Of a stretch of DNA of 64,000 nucleotides, positions 35,147-48,174 are shown one piece after another. This DNA comes from Gillisella vitis (GTDB lineage Bacteria > Pseudomonadota > Alphaproteobacteria > Rhizobiales > Rhizobiaceae): the NCBI RefSeq assembly GCF_001541345.2, contig NZ_LMVL02000001.1, forward strand, positions 62,001 through 126,000. Direction: 5' to 3'. The number at the start of each line of letters is the position of its first letter. Position 1 is the stretch's first letter. Both the position numbers and the translations under genes were made by a program. The notes under the pieces were generated by a model. The model made no database searches and was not told the origin of the DNA. It saw nothing but the letters and a program-made list of their open reading frames with translations.

Positions 35147-36091
35147 TTGAAGCAGTTCATTCTCGCAACCATCCTGGCCGGAGCTATCGCGTTGCCAGCC
35201 GCAGCGGCCGATTACACCATCATTGCACCAGCCAATCCCGGCGGCGGCTGGGACCAGACCGCCCGCTCCCTACAGACTGTTATGCAAAAGGAAGGCATTT
35301 CGAAGCGGGTTCAGGTCCAGAATGTCCCCGGTGCGGGTGGCACCATCGGTCTTGCGCAATTTGCAAGCCAGCAAAAGGGCAAATCCAATGCCCTGATCGT
35401 CGGCGGCTATGTCATGGTGGGCGCAATTCTCACCAATAATGCACCGGTTACGCTGAAGGATGTTACCCCGATTGCCCGCCTGACCGGCGAATATGAAGCG
35501 ATTGTCGTGCCAGCATCCTCTCCAATCAAGAATGTCGCGGATCTGGTTGCGGCGCTGAAGGCTGATCCGGCCAAGGTTTCCTGGGCAGGTGGTTCGGCCG
35601 GCGGTGTCGATCATATCGCGGTCGGACTGATCGCCAAGGCAGCAGGCGTCGATCCGACCAAGATCAACTATATCGCCTATTCCGGCGGCGGTGAGGCTTT
35701 GGCGGCTATTCTCGGTGCTCAGGTTACCGCTGGTATCTCCGGCTACGGCGAATTTGAATCCCAGGTCAAGTCGGGAACGCTGCGGTTGATCGCTATTTCC
35801 AGTGCCGAGCGGATTGCCGGTATCGATGCGCCGACGTTGAAGGAATCCGGTCTCGACGTCGTGGTTGAAAACTGGCGCATGGTGGCTGCCGCTCCTGGGC
35901 TGTCGGCCGAACAGAAGGCGGCTGTTTCGGCCGATATTGATAAACTGGCCAAGTCCGAGGGCTGGAAAGACGTGCTGAAGACCAAGGGCTGGCAGGATAC
36001 CTATCTGGCTGGCGATGCTTTCAATGCGCAGCTCGACAAGGACATTGCCGCGACCTCGACGATCCTCAAAGATATCGGTCTGGTGAAATGA
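35147..36091 (+). CDS. tctC: Tripartite tricarboxylate transporter substrate-binding protein TctC
   Basis: A 314-residue periplasmic receptor of the Bug/TctC family. The initiator is a TTG at 35147 with a near-perfect AAGGAGGA site 7 bases before it. A 23-residue signal peptide (KQFILATILAGAIALPAAAA) follows. The mature protein starts DYTIIAPANPGGGWDQTARS, the classic Bug N-terminus. The frame is open upstream to 34988, but that stretch has no signal or family sequence. It binds citrate-like carboxylates and delivers them to TctAB. It overlaps tctB by ATGA. Confidence 0.92.
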   Translation: MKQFILATILAGAIALPAAAADYTIIAPANPGGGWDQTARSLQTVMQKEGISKRVQVQNVPGAGGTIGLAQFASQQKGKSNALIVGGYVMVGAILTNNAPVTLKDVTPIARLTGEYEAIVVPASSPIKNVADLVAALKADPAKVSWAGGSAGGVDHIAVGLIAKAAGVDPTKINYIAYSGGGEALAAILGAQVTAGISGYGEFESQVKSGTLRLIAISSAERIAGIDAPTLKESGLDVVVENWRMVAAAPGLSAEQKAAVSADIDKLAKSEGWKDVLKTKGWQDTYLAGDAFNAQLDKDIAATSTILKDIGLVK

Positions 36092-36582
36092 GCAGTGGCC
36101 TCACCCCCTTGAACAACGAGAAGCGCCGCCCAGATTGGGCGGCGCTTGCAATCGCGGTTTGTCTCGTTGCCATCGCCGGTGTCATTCTGTGGGACTCTGC
36201 CCGGCTTGGCGCTGTGGCAGGCTACTCGCCCGTCGGTCCTGCGACAGTTCCCTATGCCATAGCGGTCTGTCTGATCGGATTGGCGATCTGGACCGTGTTC
36301 GAGGCATGGCGCGGTGAGTTTCCCGAGCGCGAAAAGCAGGAAATCGCCCCGGTGATATGGGTTGTGGGTGGTCTTGCCGCGCAGATGCTTCTGCTTGATG
36401 TTGCGGGCTTCTCTATCGCGACCGGCCTGCTTTTTGCTGCCACGGCCAGGGCCTTCGGCAAACGCAAATTGTGGTTCTCGATACCAATAGGCATAGCGCT
36501 CAGCCTCGCGGTCTGGCTGGTGTTTGCTGGCCTGTTGCAATTATCGCTGCCCGCCGGGCCGCTGGAAAATCTGTTTTTCTGA
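36088..36582 (+). CDS. tctB: Tripartite tricarboxylate transporter small membrane subunit TctB
   Basis: A 164-residue protein with four hydrophobic segments, the expected topology and length for TctB. It begins with a polar cytoplasmic tail and TM1 at [17 protein letters not shown]. Sequence conservation in TctB is low, so the call leans on position between tctC and tctA. Its ATG overlaps the tctC stop. Confidence 0.9.
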   Translation: MSSGLTPLNNEKRRPDWAALAIAVCLVAIAGVILWDSARLGAVAGYSPVGPATVPYAIAVCLIGLAIWTVFEAWRGEFPEREKQEIAPVIWVVGGLAAQMLLLDVAGFSIATGLLFAATARAFGKRKLWFSIPIGIALSLAVWLVFAGLLQLSLPAGPLENLFF

Positions 36583-36604
36583 TACCCGACAGGGACTTAC
36601 CTTC

Positions 36605-38122
<1,518 letters not shown>

Positions 38123-38150
38123 GTTTCGGTCTGGGTGAAAATGAACAACC

Positions 38151-38187
38151 AACAGCCCCCTGCGCCATTATGGCGCAGGGGGCTGTT
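38151..38187 (+). terminator. Strong hairpin terminator of tctCBA
   Basis: A perfect 17-bp inverted repeat: left arm 38151-38167 (starting AACAGCCCCC), loop TTA, right arm 38171-38187. It is followed by a T-containing but not uniform tail. It lies 28 bases after the tctA stop. Confidence 0.85.
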
Positions 38188-38412
38188 CTGTTTCATTCGA
38201 GCAAATTCTCTGCAAATCTCGCCCAAAATGGGCAGATTGGGGCCTTTGCAGGCGCAAAAAAGTCGTGCCAGTGGATATACCCATAAAATCAGACAGATAA
38301 ATCAGCCCGATCTGTTCAGGTTGCATGGCTACAGTGCGTTTGTGTGCATTGAAACCAGCTAATGGAAGGCCCATCTTTCCTCTGTAAGATTTAACAAGGA
38401 AAGAGAACGAAA

Positions 38413-38580
38413 ATGGCTTCCCTCCCCCGTAAAGGCTTTATCGGTCGTGCCATCGCCGTGTTCGGCGCAGCAACCGCCGCTGCCGCGGCTGTAGATGGGC
38501 ATCGCCAGCCGCGTGACCGCGACCTGCGTCTTCTGGGTATCGATCCCCTGAGCTTCCGCAACATCAAGCGCGCTGACTGA
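38413..38580 (+). CDS. Small 55-residue protein of unknown function
   Basis: An isolated frame with its own AAGGAAAG ribosome site and, 21 bases after the stop, a strong terminator, which argues that it is a real gene. The N-terminus is MASLPRKGFIGRAIAVFGAA. An alanine-rich stretch (residues 18-26) follows, then a charged RDRDLR segment and a C-terminal LLGIDPLSFRNI motif. The Ala-rich stretch is too short for a confident membrane helix. No family is recognised. The 290 bases before it hold a terminator and a short GCCCA-AAA-TGGGC dyad; no clear promoter was identified. Confidence 0.7.
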   Translation: MASLPRKGFIGRAIAVFGAATAAAAAVDGHRQPRDRDLRLLGIDPLSFRNIKRAD

Positions 38581-38601
38581 ATTTTTTCATATCCCGCATG
38601 T

Positions 38602-38636
38602 AAAAGCCCGCCAGTTATAGAAACTGGCGGGCTTTT
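38602..38636. terminator. Bidirectional hairpin terminator
   Basis: A 15-bp stem, AAAAGCCCGCCAGTT (38602-38616) with AACTGGCGGGCTTTT (38622-38636), and a 5-base loop. T-runs on the plus strand and the A-run on the other side make it work both ways. It ends the small gene and also faces the DUF475 gene, which stops at 38708 on the minus strand. Confidence 0.88.
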
Positions 38637-38707
38637 TGTTTGGCAAGACGGCTGTTGTCCATGCAGCACACGGCGCCTTAAAGGTGCCAAGTGCCGCCAC
38701 AGGCTTT

Positions 38708-39769
38708 TCAGCCGTTCTGGTGCTCGCGTTTGTTATAACGGATCGAAGACCAGAGAGAGATGCCGATCAGTGCCGCACCGCCGAGGCCGGTAATCACTTC
38801 GGGAATATGCACCAGCGTCTGGCAATACATGATCACCGAGAGGATCAGGATCGCGTAGAAAGCGCCGTGTTCCAGATAACGGTATTCCGCGAGTGTGCCT
38901 TTTTCGACCAACATGATCGTCATCGAGCGGACATACATGGCGCCGATGCCAAGGCCGATGGCAATCACGAACAGGTTTTGGGTGAGGGCAAAGGCACCAA
39001 TCACACCGTCGAAGGAGAAGCTGGCGTCGAGCACTTCGAGATAGATGAAAGCGCCCAGGCCACCTTTGGCCGCAGCGCTCATCGTCTGCTGCGACGCATC
39101 GAGCAGGCCTCCGACCAATTCCACCGCCAGGAAGGTCAACAGGCCATAGATGGCGCTGTAAAGGAAGGTAATCGCTTCCGCTCCCTCCAGGAAGGACGAG
39201 AACAGTAGGATCAGCACCAGGACGAAGGCAACTTCAATGCCTTTGATGCTTGCGTATCGCGCCATATGCTTTTCGATAAAGGCGATCCAATGGACGTCTT
39301 TTTCCTGATCGAAAAAGTAGTTGAGACCTACCATCATCAGGAATGTGCCGCCGAAAGCTGCAATCGGCAAATGCGCTTCATTCATGATTCTGGCATATTC
39401 CGCAGGCTCGGCAGCAGCCAGTTTCAGGGCTTCAATCGGACCGATCTGGGCCGCGATGGCGACGATTGCCAGTGGAAAAATAATCCGCATGCCAAAGACG
39501 GCGATCAGGATGCCCCAGGTCAGGAAGCGTTGCTGCCAAACCGGGGTCATTTCCTTCAGCTTGTTTGCGTTGACAATGGCGTTGTCGAAGGAAAGCGAGA
39601 TTTCCAGAACCGCAAGGACTGTGCAGATGAAGAACACACTGGCCATGCCACCAAGCGTGCCTGTCATGTTCCAGCCGAGCCAGGCACCGAGTGCAAGACC
39701 TGCAATGGTGACGATAAAGGCCCATTTGAAATAGCTGAGAACGGAATTTGAAGGGGTTGCCGTGCTCAT
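38708..39769 (-). CDS. DUF475 family TerC-like integral membrane protein
   Basis: A 353-residue membrane protein with about nine hydrophobic segments. It has the TerC-type acidic motifs EISLSFDNAIVNANKL (residues about 45-60) and, near 235, EVLDASFSFDGVIGAFA. These paired FDNA/FDGV motifs are shared with TerC/Alx proteins, implicated in Mn2+ or other metal export, so metal efflux is the best guess. The start at 39769 has a GGAGGTG site; the frame upstream is rejected. It is transcribed alone, from a promoter probably near 40010 (minus strand), which leaves a leader of over 200 bases. Confidence 0.88.
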   Translation of the reverse strand: MSTATPSNSVLSYFKWAFIVTIAGLALGAWLGWNMTGTLGGMASVFFICTVLAVLEISLSFDNAIVNANKLKEMTPVWQQRFLTWGILIAVFGMRIIFPLAIVAIAAQIGPIEALKLAAAEPAEYARIMNEAHLPIAAFGGTFLMMVGLNYFFDQEKDVHWIAFIEKHMARYASIKGIEVAFVLVLILLFSSFLEGAEAITFLYSAIYGLLTFLAVELVGGLLDASQQTMSAAAKGGLGAFIYLEVLDASFSFDGVIGAFALTQNLFVIAIGLGIGAMYVRSMTIMLVEKGTLAEYRYLEHGAFYAILILSVIMYCQTLVHIPEVITGLGGAALIGISLWSSIRYNKREHQNG

Positions 39770-40010
39770 GCCCGCACCTCCAAAACGCGATGGAAAAGAG
39801 GGGTGGCGCACGAACGAGCACCGGTCATGCTGGAACGCTCGCGCGAAAAACACGTGGATGAAATTGTCATTGCGTTATAATCCGCCGGCCATGATTGCTG
39901 GCGGTACCGACATCACGAGAGCGCCGTAAACTCTCGCCAGAGGGGCCCGGCACCATAAGTTCACTCCGCAAAGACCGATGTCTTGCAATGCGGCAGCGTA
40001 TGTTAACTAC
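39770..40010 (-). promoter_or_regulatory. Long structured 5' leader and candidate promoter of the DUF475 gene
   Basis: On the minus strand TTGACC (rc of 40027-40032) is followed 16-19 bases later by TAGTTAACAT (rc of 40003-40012), a plausible promoter. The leader then contains a CGAGAG/CTCTCG stem (39915-39936 region) and GC-rich arms around 39890-39960. TerC-like genes are often governed by the Mn-sensing yybP-ykoY riboswitch, but I could not match its conserved core here. The remaining bases to 40106 show nothing else clear. Confidence 0.3.
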
Positions 40011-40106
40011 CAGCCATGCGAGCAAGGTCAAGTGCTGTTGTGTAAATGCCAACAACCATCGCACAGATAGGCATTCGTAACGTCTGATGAAACGGCGCTA
40101 AACACG

Positions 40107-40133
40107 AAAAAGGTGGAGAAAACCTCCTCCACC
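40107..40133 (-). terminator. Terminator of pcaIJF
   Basis: On the minus strand GGTGGAG (rc of 40127-40133) pairs with CTCCACC (rc of 40112-40118) and is followed by a run of five Ts (rc of 40107-40111). It lies 33 bases after the pcaF stop. Confidence 0.8.
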
Positions 40134-40165
40134 CTTATCTGTCTTCTTACCGGTTTGAAGCCGGA

Positions 40166-41371
<1,206 letters not shown>

Positions 41372-41380
41372 TGGGGTTCC

Positions 41381-42070
41381 TTAAAGCGCGGGTACAGTGA
41401 GATCGGCAATAGGCCCATCCACGTGCAGCTTTGCGCCGGTCATCGCCTGCAATTCGTCCAGCGTCATGGCGGCGAGCATTTCGCGCACCACGAAGTGACC
41501 CTTGGCGATATCGATCACGGCGTGGCTGGTATAGACACGGGTAATGCAGCCGACACCTGTAAGTGGGAAGGTGCATTTGTCCAAAAGCTTGAACTCGCCC
41601 TTTTTGCTGACATGTTCGGTGATGACGAAAACCTGTTTTGCGCCATGTACCAGATCCATGGCGCCGCCCACGGCAGGCACGCCCTTGCTGCCGACCCGCC
41701 AATTGGCGAGATCACCATTTTGCGCGACCTGATAGGCACCGAGAATGGCGACATCCAGATGGCCGCCACGCACCATGGCAAAGCTATCGGCATGGTGGAA
41801 AAATGCAGCGCCTGGCTTCAGCGTAACCGCCTTTTTGCCTGCGTTGATCATGTCCCAATCTTCCTCACCTTCCGGAGGGGCTTCGCCGAAATTCAGGATG
41901 CCGTTTTCCGTGTGGAAAATCGCCTCGCGGCCCGGCGGCTGGTATTGCGCCACCATTTCGGGAAAGCCGATGCCGAGATTGACATAGGCACCATCGGCAA
42001 TGTCCTGAGCGGCGCGCCAGGCGATCTGGGCGTTGGAAAGCTTGATGTCTTCGCGGGTGTTTATTGTCAT
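41381..42070 (-). CDS. pcaJ: 3-oxoadipate CoA-transferase subunit B
   Basis: A 229-residue beta subunit of a class-I CoA-transferase. The active-site Glu is in ENGILNFGE near residue 51, preceded by NLGIGFPEMVA. With PcaI it moves CoA from succinyl-CoA to 3-oxoadipate. Its ATG overlaps the pcaI stop by four bases, giving the coupled expression that heteromeric enzymes often show. Confidence 0.95.
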   Translation of the reverse strand: MTINTREDIKLSNAQIAWRAAQDIADGAYVNLGIGFPEMVAQYQPPGREAIFHTENGILNFGEAPPEGEEDWDMINAGKKAVTLKPGAAFFHHADSFAMVRGGHLDVAILGAYQVAQNGDLANWRVGSKGVPAVGGAMDLVHGAKQVFVITEHVSKKGEFKLLDKCTFPLTGVGCITRVYTSHAVIDIAKGHFVVREMLAAMTLDELQAMTGAKLHVDGPIADLTVPAL

Positions 42071-42774
42071 ACGTAAGCCACTCCCGCGCGGATCAGCGCT
42101 TCTTCCTGTTGCGGATTGGCGATCTCAACGACGCCATCAATGAAAATGCCGGGCGTAACGATAATTTCAGGATCGATCTCGCCAGGGGCAACAATCTTGG
42201 AGACTTGTACTATAGTGTTGGTCGCGGCCATGCACATCAGCGGATTGAAGTTGCGGCCCGCCTTGCTGTAGGTGAGGTTGCCATGCCGATCGGCGAGATG
42301 GGCTTTGACGATGGCGAAATCAGCCTTCAGCCAGCGTTCCTGTACGTAATGGCGACCGTCGAACTCGGCAATCACCTTGCCGTCGGCAAGTTCCGTACCG
42401 TAACCGGTTGGCGTGTAGAAAGCCGGAATTCCAGCCCCGCCAGCGCGAATGCGCTCCGCCAGCGTGCCTTGCGGCACCAGTTCCAGTTCGATCTCTCCAG
42501 CCAGATAGCGGTCAGTGAAGGCGCGTGGATCGGACGAGCGCGGAAAGGAGCAGATCATCTTCTTGACCATGCCCGCATCGATCATTGCAGCGATGCCGAT
42601 CCGGCCATTGCCTGCATTGTTGTTGATAACCGTCAGGTTTTTCGGCCCCTTGTCGATCAGGGCGTGAATGAGTTCGATAGGCGCGCCGGAGCCGCCAAAG
42701 CCGCCGATCATGACGACGGCACCATCACTTATACCGGCAACGGCGTCGGCCGCGCTGGCGATTGTCTTATCCAT
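42067..42774 (-). CDS. pcaI: 3-oxoadipate CoA-transferase subunit A
   Basis: A 235-residue alpha subunit with the glycine-rich VVMIGGFGGSGAPIELIHAL motif near the N-terminus and the later TPTGYGTELADGK loop. It partners PcaJ. The start at 42774 with a GGGAGAA site is preferred; the open frame up to 42912 would cross the pcaI/pcaR regulatory region. First gene of pcaIJF, divergent from pcaR. Confidence 0.95.
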   Translation of the reverse strand: MDKTIASAADAVAGISDGAVVMIGGFGGSGAPIELIHALIDKGPKNLTVINNNAGNGRIGIAAMIDAGMVKKMICSFPRSSDPRAFTDRYLAGEIELELVPQGTLAERIRAGGAGIPAFYTPTGYGTELADGKVIAEFDGRHYVQERWLKADFAIVKAHLADRHGNLTYSKAGRNFNPLMCMAATNTIVQVSKIVAPGEIDPEIIVTPGIFIDGVVEIANPQQEEALIRAGVAYV

Positions 42775-42864
42775 GGGATTCTCCCGTTTGCGATTGCGCC
42801 AGATGAAAACCAGGCGCGCCTCCAAGCAGAAAGATAAGGCCGGACCGATGACCCCGCAACTAAA

Positions 42865-42901
42865 TTGTGCGATAATTGACATTTGTTCGAATATCGCACA
42901 A
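42865..42901. promoter_or_regulatory. IclR-type operator dyad between pcaI and pcaR
   Basis: TTGTGCGATA (42865-42874) and TATCGCACAA (42892-42901) are perfect 10-base inverted repeats separated by 17 bases (centre-to-centre 27). An inner TTCGAA lies at 42885-42890. Position and symmetry suit PcaR binding to control pcaIJF and itself. Confidence 0.7.
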
Positions 42902-42926
42902 ACTGGTTGCATGTGAGGAGTGCGTG

Positions 42927-43682
42927 ATGCGCGAAACGGATATCATGGGCGGCTTTGCCAAGGGTCTGAAGATTATTGAGGCTTTTGAGGAGGCAGCACC
43001 GCGCCTGTCCATTGCGGAAGCAGCAAAGCTGTCTGGCCTGGACCGGGCAACCGCCCGCCGATGTCTGCTGACGCTTTCGCAACTGGGCTATGCCGATTAT
43101 GATGGCAAGTTCTTCTCCTTGACGCCCAAAATCCTGCGTCTTGGCCACGCTTGGCTCTCGGCGACCCCGCTGCCTGCAATTCTACAACCGCATCTCGATC
43201 AACTGAGTGAAAAAGTTGGGCAGAGCGCGTCTGCTTGCGTTCTCGACGGGACGGAGATTGTCTACATCGCCCGCGCCTCACAACGGCGTGTCATGTCGAT
43301 CAACCTGATGCCCGGCAGCCGGTTGCCTGCCTATTCCGCCTCCATGGGGCGGGTTTTGCTGGCCGGATTGAGCGATGCGGAGATCAGGGCCGCTCTGGAG
43401 GCATCGGTGTTGAAGGCCAATACGCCTTTCACCCGAACCGATCCGGAAGACCTTATGGCTGTAATCGCTGATGTGCGCCGCCAAGGCTATGCAATCATCG
43501 ATCAAGAGCTTGAAATCGGTCTTTGCTCTATTGCCGTACCGGTTTATGACAGCCGCGGCCAGATGGCGGCGGCGATCAATATCGGCGCCCCAGCCGCGCT
43601 TATCCCCGCATCGGAGATGGCTGAGCGATATCTGCCGGCGCTGCTGGCGACCCAAGCTAGTCTGAAGCCGTTGCTGCGCTGA
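42927..43682 (+). CDS. pcaR: IclR-family regulator PcaR
   Basis: A 251-residue IclR-type protein. The winged HTH spans about 10-70 (LSIAEAAKLSGLDRATARRC), and the effector domain (about 85-250) has QSASACVLDGTEIVYIAR and a late QELEIGLCSIAVPVYD. The start at 42927 has a GAGGAG site, and MRETDIMGGFAKGLKIIEAF is the normal N-terminus. Rhizobial and pseudomonad PcaR respond to beta-ketoadipate and activate pcaIJF. It is convergent with the AraC-type gene, whose 3' end it overlaps by 26 bases. Confidence 0.92.
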   Translation: MRETDIMGGFAKGLKIIEAFEEAAPRLSIAEAAKLSGLDRATARRCLLTLSQLGYADYDGKFFSLTPKILRLGHAWLSATPLPAILQPHLDQLSEKVGQSASACVLDGTEIVYIARASQRRVMSINLMPGSRLPAYSASMGRVLLAGLSDAEIRAALEASVLKANTPFTRTDPEDLMAVIADVRRQGYAIIDQELEIGLCSIAVPVYDSRGQMAAAINIGAPAALIPASEMAERYLPALLATQASLKPLLR

Positions 43683-44583
43683 TCTCCGCCTGCGATCGGT
43701 CGCTCAGGCTTTGCAGTTTCTGCCGCTCTGCAAGGCGCCATGCCCGCGGTGTCAGGCCGGTTTCCCGGGTGAAGAAACGGGTAAAATAGGCGGGATCGGT
43801 AAAGCCATGGTTGAGCGCGATGGTCTGAATGCTGGTTTGGCTGAAGATCAGCTCCTGCTGGGCGATCTCCAACTGCTTGCGGGCGATCAATTGTTGCAGG
43901 GTTGCGCCGGTTCCCGCCTTGCTAAGCCGGTTCAGATGGGTGGGCGAAAGACCCATTTCCCGGGCATAGAAGGCCGCAGTCTTGTGGCTGCGAAAATGGG
44001 CGGCAATCAGTGCGGTAAGCTTTTCCATCCGCCGGTCGTTGGCCGTCAGCGTCATCAGGTCTGGAGACGCGTCCGGTGCGGCTTGCCTTGCCAGCAGAAG
44101 CAAGACGGTTGCGAGATAGGCCTCGAGCAATCCGTTTCGACCCGGCTTTGTCCCTGCATATTCTTCGGCGATCCGCTCCATCAACAGGCCGATTTCGACT
44201 GCACACGGTTCGCCTTCCAAAGGCATATGGCGAGGCAAGGGCAGGGCCTGTTTCAGGCTGGTTCGAACGGCAAGCGGCAGAGCGGCGGGCAGAACGGTGA
44301 TGATCATGCCCTTGATGGCGCGCGAAAACCGAAATCCATGGCTAAACAGCGGTGGAACGACGATGGCGGCAGGTGGGGTGATGCCAATCACCTCTGCGTC
44401 CAGCGTCGCATCTCCCTGGCCCTCGGAAATGTACAGAATTTGCAGAAAGTTCTCGTGACGGTGGAGGTCTATCTCGAAGCGATATAGGCTGCTGCGGGAA
44501 AAAAGCGTTTCGCAATGCAGCAAAAACTCGCCGGAAACCTCGGTTTTTTCGCCATATAGCTTGTAAATTGGTATGGCAGCCAT
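43657..44583 (-). CDS. pobR: AraC-family regulator PobR
   Basis: A 308-residue AraC/XylS protein: an N-terminal cupin-like effector domain (about 20-150, with HRHENFLQILYISEGQGDA) and a C-terminal double HTH (about 200-295: LGLSPTHLNRLSKAGTGATL, GFTDPAYFTRFFTRETGLTP). Divergent from pobA, so it should activate pobA with 4-hydroxybenzoate, as rhizobial PobR does. A TTG at 44601 opens the frame slightly earlier; the ATG at 44583 is preferred. Its 3' end overlaps pcaR by 26 bases on the opposite strand. Confidence 0.9.
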   Translation of the reverse strand: MAAIPIYKLYGEKTEVSGEFLLHCETLFSRSSLYRFEIDLHRHENFLQILYISEGQGDATLDAEVIGITPPAAIVVPPLFSHGFRFSRAIKGMIITVLPAALPLAVRTSLKQALPLPRHMPLEGEPCAVEIGLLMERIAEEYAGTKPGRNGLLEAYLATVLLLLARQAAPDASPDLMTLTANDRRMEKLTALIAAHFRSHKTAAFYAREMGLSPTHLNRLSKAGTGATLQQLIARKQLEIAQQELIFSQTSIQTIALNHGFTDPAYFTRFFTRETGLTPRAWRLAERQKLQSLSDRSQAEISAATASD

Positions 44584-44657
44584 CGTCGCAGCATCCTTCA
44601 ATGATGGTCAAATAGTGCAAGTTTTGGATTGAAAAGTCCATTGAGAAGACGGCGTGA

Positions 44658-46792
<2,135 letters not shown>

Positions 46793-46799
46793 ATTTCCC

Positions 46800-46815
46800 A
46801 TAATCCACAGGTTAT
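46800..46815. promoter_or_regulatory. PcaQ box (imperfect)
   Basis: On the minus strand the site reads ATAACC-TGTG-GATTAT. The rhizobial PcaQ target is ATAACC-N4-GGTTAA, so one half-site is exact and the other has two differences. It lies 8 bases before the pcaQ start and 70 bases before pcaD, where it could serve both promoters. Confidence 0.6.
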
Positions 46816-46885
46816 CATTGATGGCGATAATGTCATTTTACTTAACCGATTGGCTGCTGCAAGATCGCTTTCGGAGGATTAAGTG

Positions 46886-47677
46886 ATGAAATTTCTCAAG
46901 ACGACGGATGCAGTTATCCATTACCACGCGATTGGCCTGGAGAGTGGCAAGCCGGTGATTGCGTTTGCCAATTCACTCGGCACGGATTTCCGGATCTGGG
47001 GCGAGGTGATCGAACGGCTCCAGGATCGTTACGCCTTTGTGCTGCATGACAAGCGCGGTCATGGCCTTTCGGACCTCGGAAATCCTCCCTATTCGATGGC
47101 CACCCATGTCGACGACATGGCCGCATTGTTGGACCATCTTTCGTTGAAACAGGTGATTGTCGTCGGGCTTTCTGTCGGCGGTCTGATTGCCCAGGGCCTT
47201 TACGCCAGCCGCCCGGATCTTGTGCGGGCGCTTATCCTCAGCAACACCGCCCATAAGATCGGCTCTGCCGAAATGTGGAACACCCGCATAGCGACCATTC
47301 AAAACAACGGCATCGGAGCCTTGCTTGAACCGATCATGGAGAGATGGTTCACGGCACCGTTCCGCACGACAGATAATTCGCTCTATGCGGGCTGCTGCAC
47401 CATGTTGCTGCGCCAATCAGCAGAAGGCTATTGCGGCACTTGCGCTGCGTTGCGCGATGCCGATTTCACGCAGCAGGCACCGGCTATCGCTGTTCCGACG
47501 CTATGTGTCGTTGGCGATCAGGATGGCTCGACCCCGCCGTCCCTGGTGCAATCGCTGGCAGAGTTGATTGCTGGCAGCCGGTTTTCTGTCGTGGCTGATG
47601 CGGGCCATATTCCCTGCCTTGAGCAACCGGACGCCTATGTGGCGGCCTTGCTGCCGTTTTTGGATGAGTTGGCCTAA
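46886..47677 (+). CDS. pcaD: 3-oxoadipate enol-lactonase
   Basis: A 263-residue alpha/beta hydrolase. Nucleophile elbow GLSVGGLIAQGL (Ser about 105), acid Asp in VVGDQDGSTP and His in ADAGHIPCLEQ. It hydrolyses beta-ketoadipate enol-lactone to beta-ketoadipate. The ATG at 46886 has a GGAGGA site; a GTG one codon earlier is also possible. First gene of pcaDCHGB, under PcaQ. Confidence 0.95.
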   Translation: MKFLKTTDAVIHYHAIGLESGKPVIAFANSLGTDFRIWGEVIERLQDRYAFVLHDKRGHGLSDLGNPPYSMATHVDDMAALLDHLSLKQVIVVGLSVGGLIAQGLYASRPDLVRALILSNTAHKIGSAEMWNTRIATIQNNGIGALLEPIMERWFTAPFRTTDNSLYAGCCTMLLRQSAEGYCGTCAALRDADFTQQAPAIAVPTLCVVGDQDGSTPPSLVQSLAELIAGSRFSVVADAGHIPCLEQPDAYVAALLPFLDELA

Positions 47678-47718
47678 CAAAGAACAACATACGAGATCGT
47701 CGCGGAGACAGAGCGGAC

Positions 47719-48129
47719 ATGACTGATAAAACAGACACAGCATCAGAGGCACATCGGCGCGGCATGAAAACCAGGCGTTCCGTGCTTGGTGACGCCCATG
47801 TGGATCGGGCAACAGCGGCGGCCACCGCCTTCGATCAGCCCTTCCAGACGCTGATTACGGAAAGCGCCTGGGGAACCGTGTGGTCGGGTGAGCAGTGGAC
47901 GAAACGCGAGCGGTCGATGGTGACGATCGCGCTTTTGGCCGCCCTTGGCCAGGATGAGGAAGTGGCCATGCACATTCGCGCCACGGTCAATACCGGGGCA
48001 ACCCGTGAGGATATACGCGAAGCGCTGATGCATGTGGCGATCTATGCGGGCGTTCCGGCCGCAAACCATGCGTTCAAGATTGCCAAGGGCGTTTACGCGC
48101 AGATGGATGCCGATGCAGCCTCAGCCTAA
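47719..48129 (+). CDS. pcaC: 4-carboxymuconolactone decarboxylase
   Basis: A 136-residue protein of the AhpD-like CMD fold, with LITESAWGTVWSGEQWTKRE and the core LMHVAIYAGVPAANHAFKIA. It decarboxylates gamma-carboxymuconolactone to beta-ketoadipate enol-lactone. It follows pcaD by 41 bases with a GGAGACAGAGCGGAC leader. PcaC and PcaD are separate here, unlike the fused PcaL of actinobacteria. Confidence 0.95.
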   Translation: MTDKTDTASEAHRRGMKTRRSVLGDAHVDRATAAATAFDQPFQTLITESAWGTVWSGEQWTKRERSMVTIALLAALGQDEEVAMHIRATVNTGATREDIREALMHVAIYAGVPAANHAFKIAKGVYAQMDADAASA

Positions 48130-48174
48130 CCGGCATCAGGAAGGCTACAACGGAGAACCTTGAGGAGGAAAGAC

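Noticed and set aside
39770-40010. Confident yybP-ykoY riboswitch
   Set aside because: The conserved GGGGAGUAG-type core could not be found; only a long leader with hairpins is visible.
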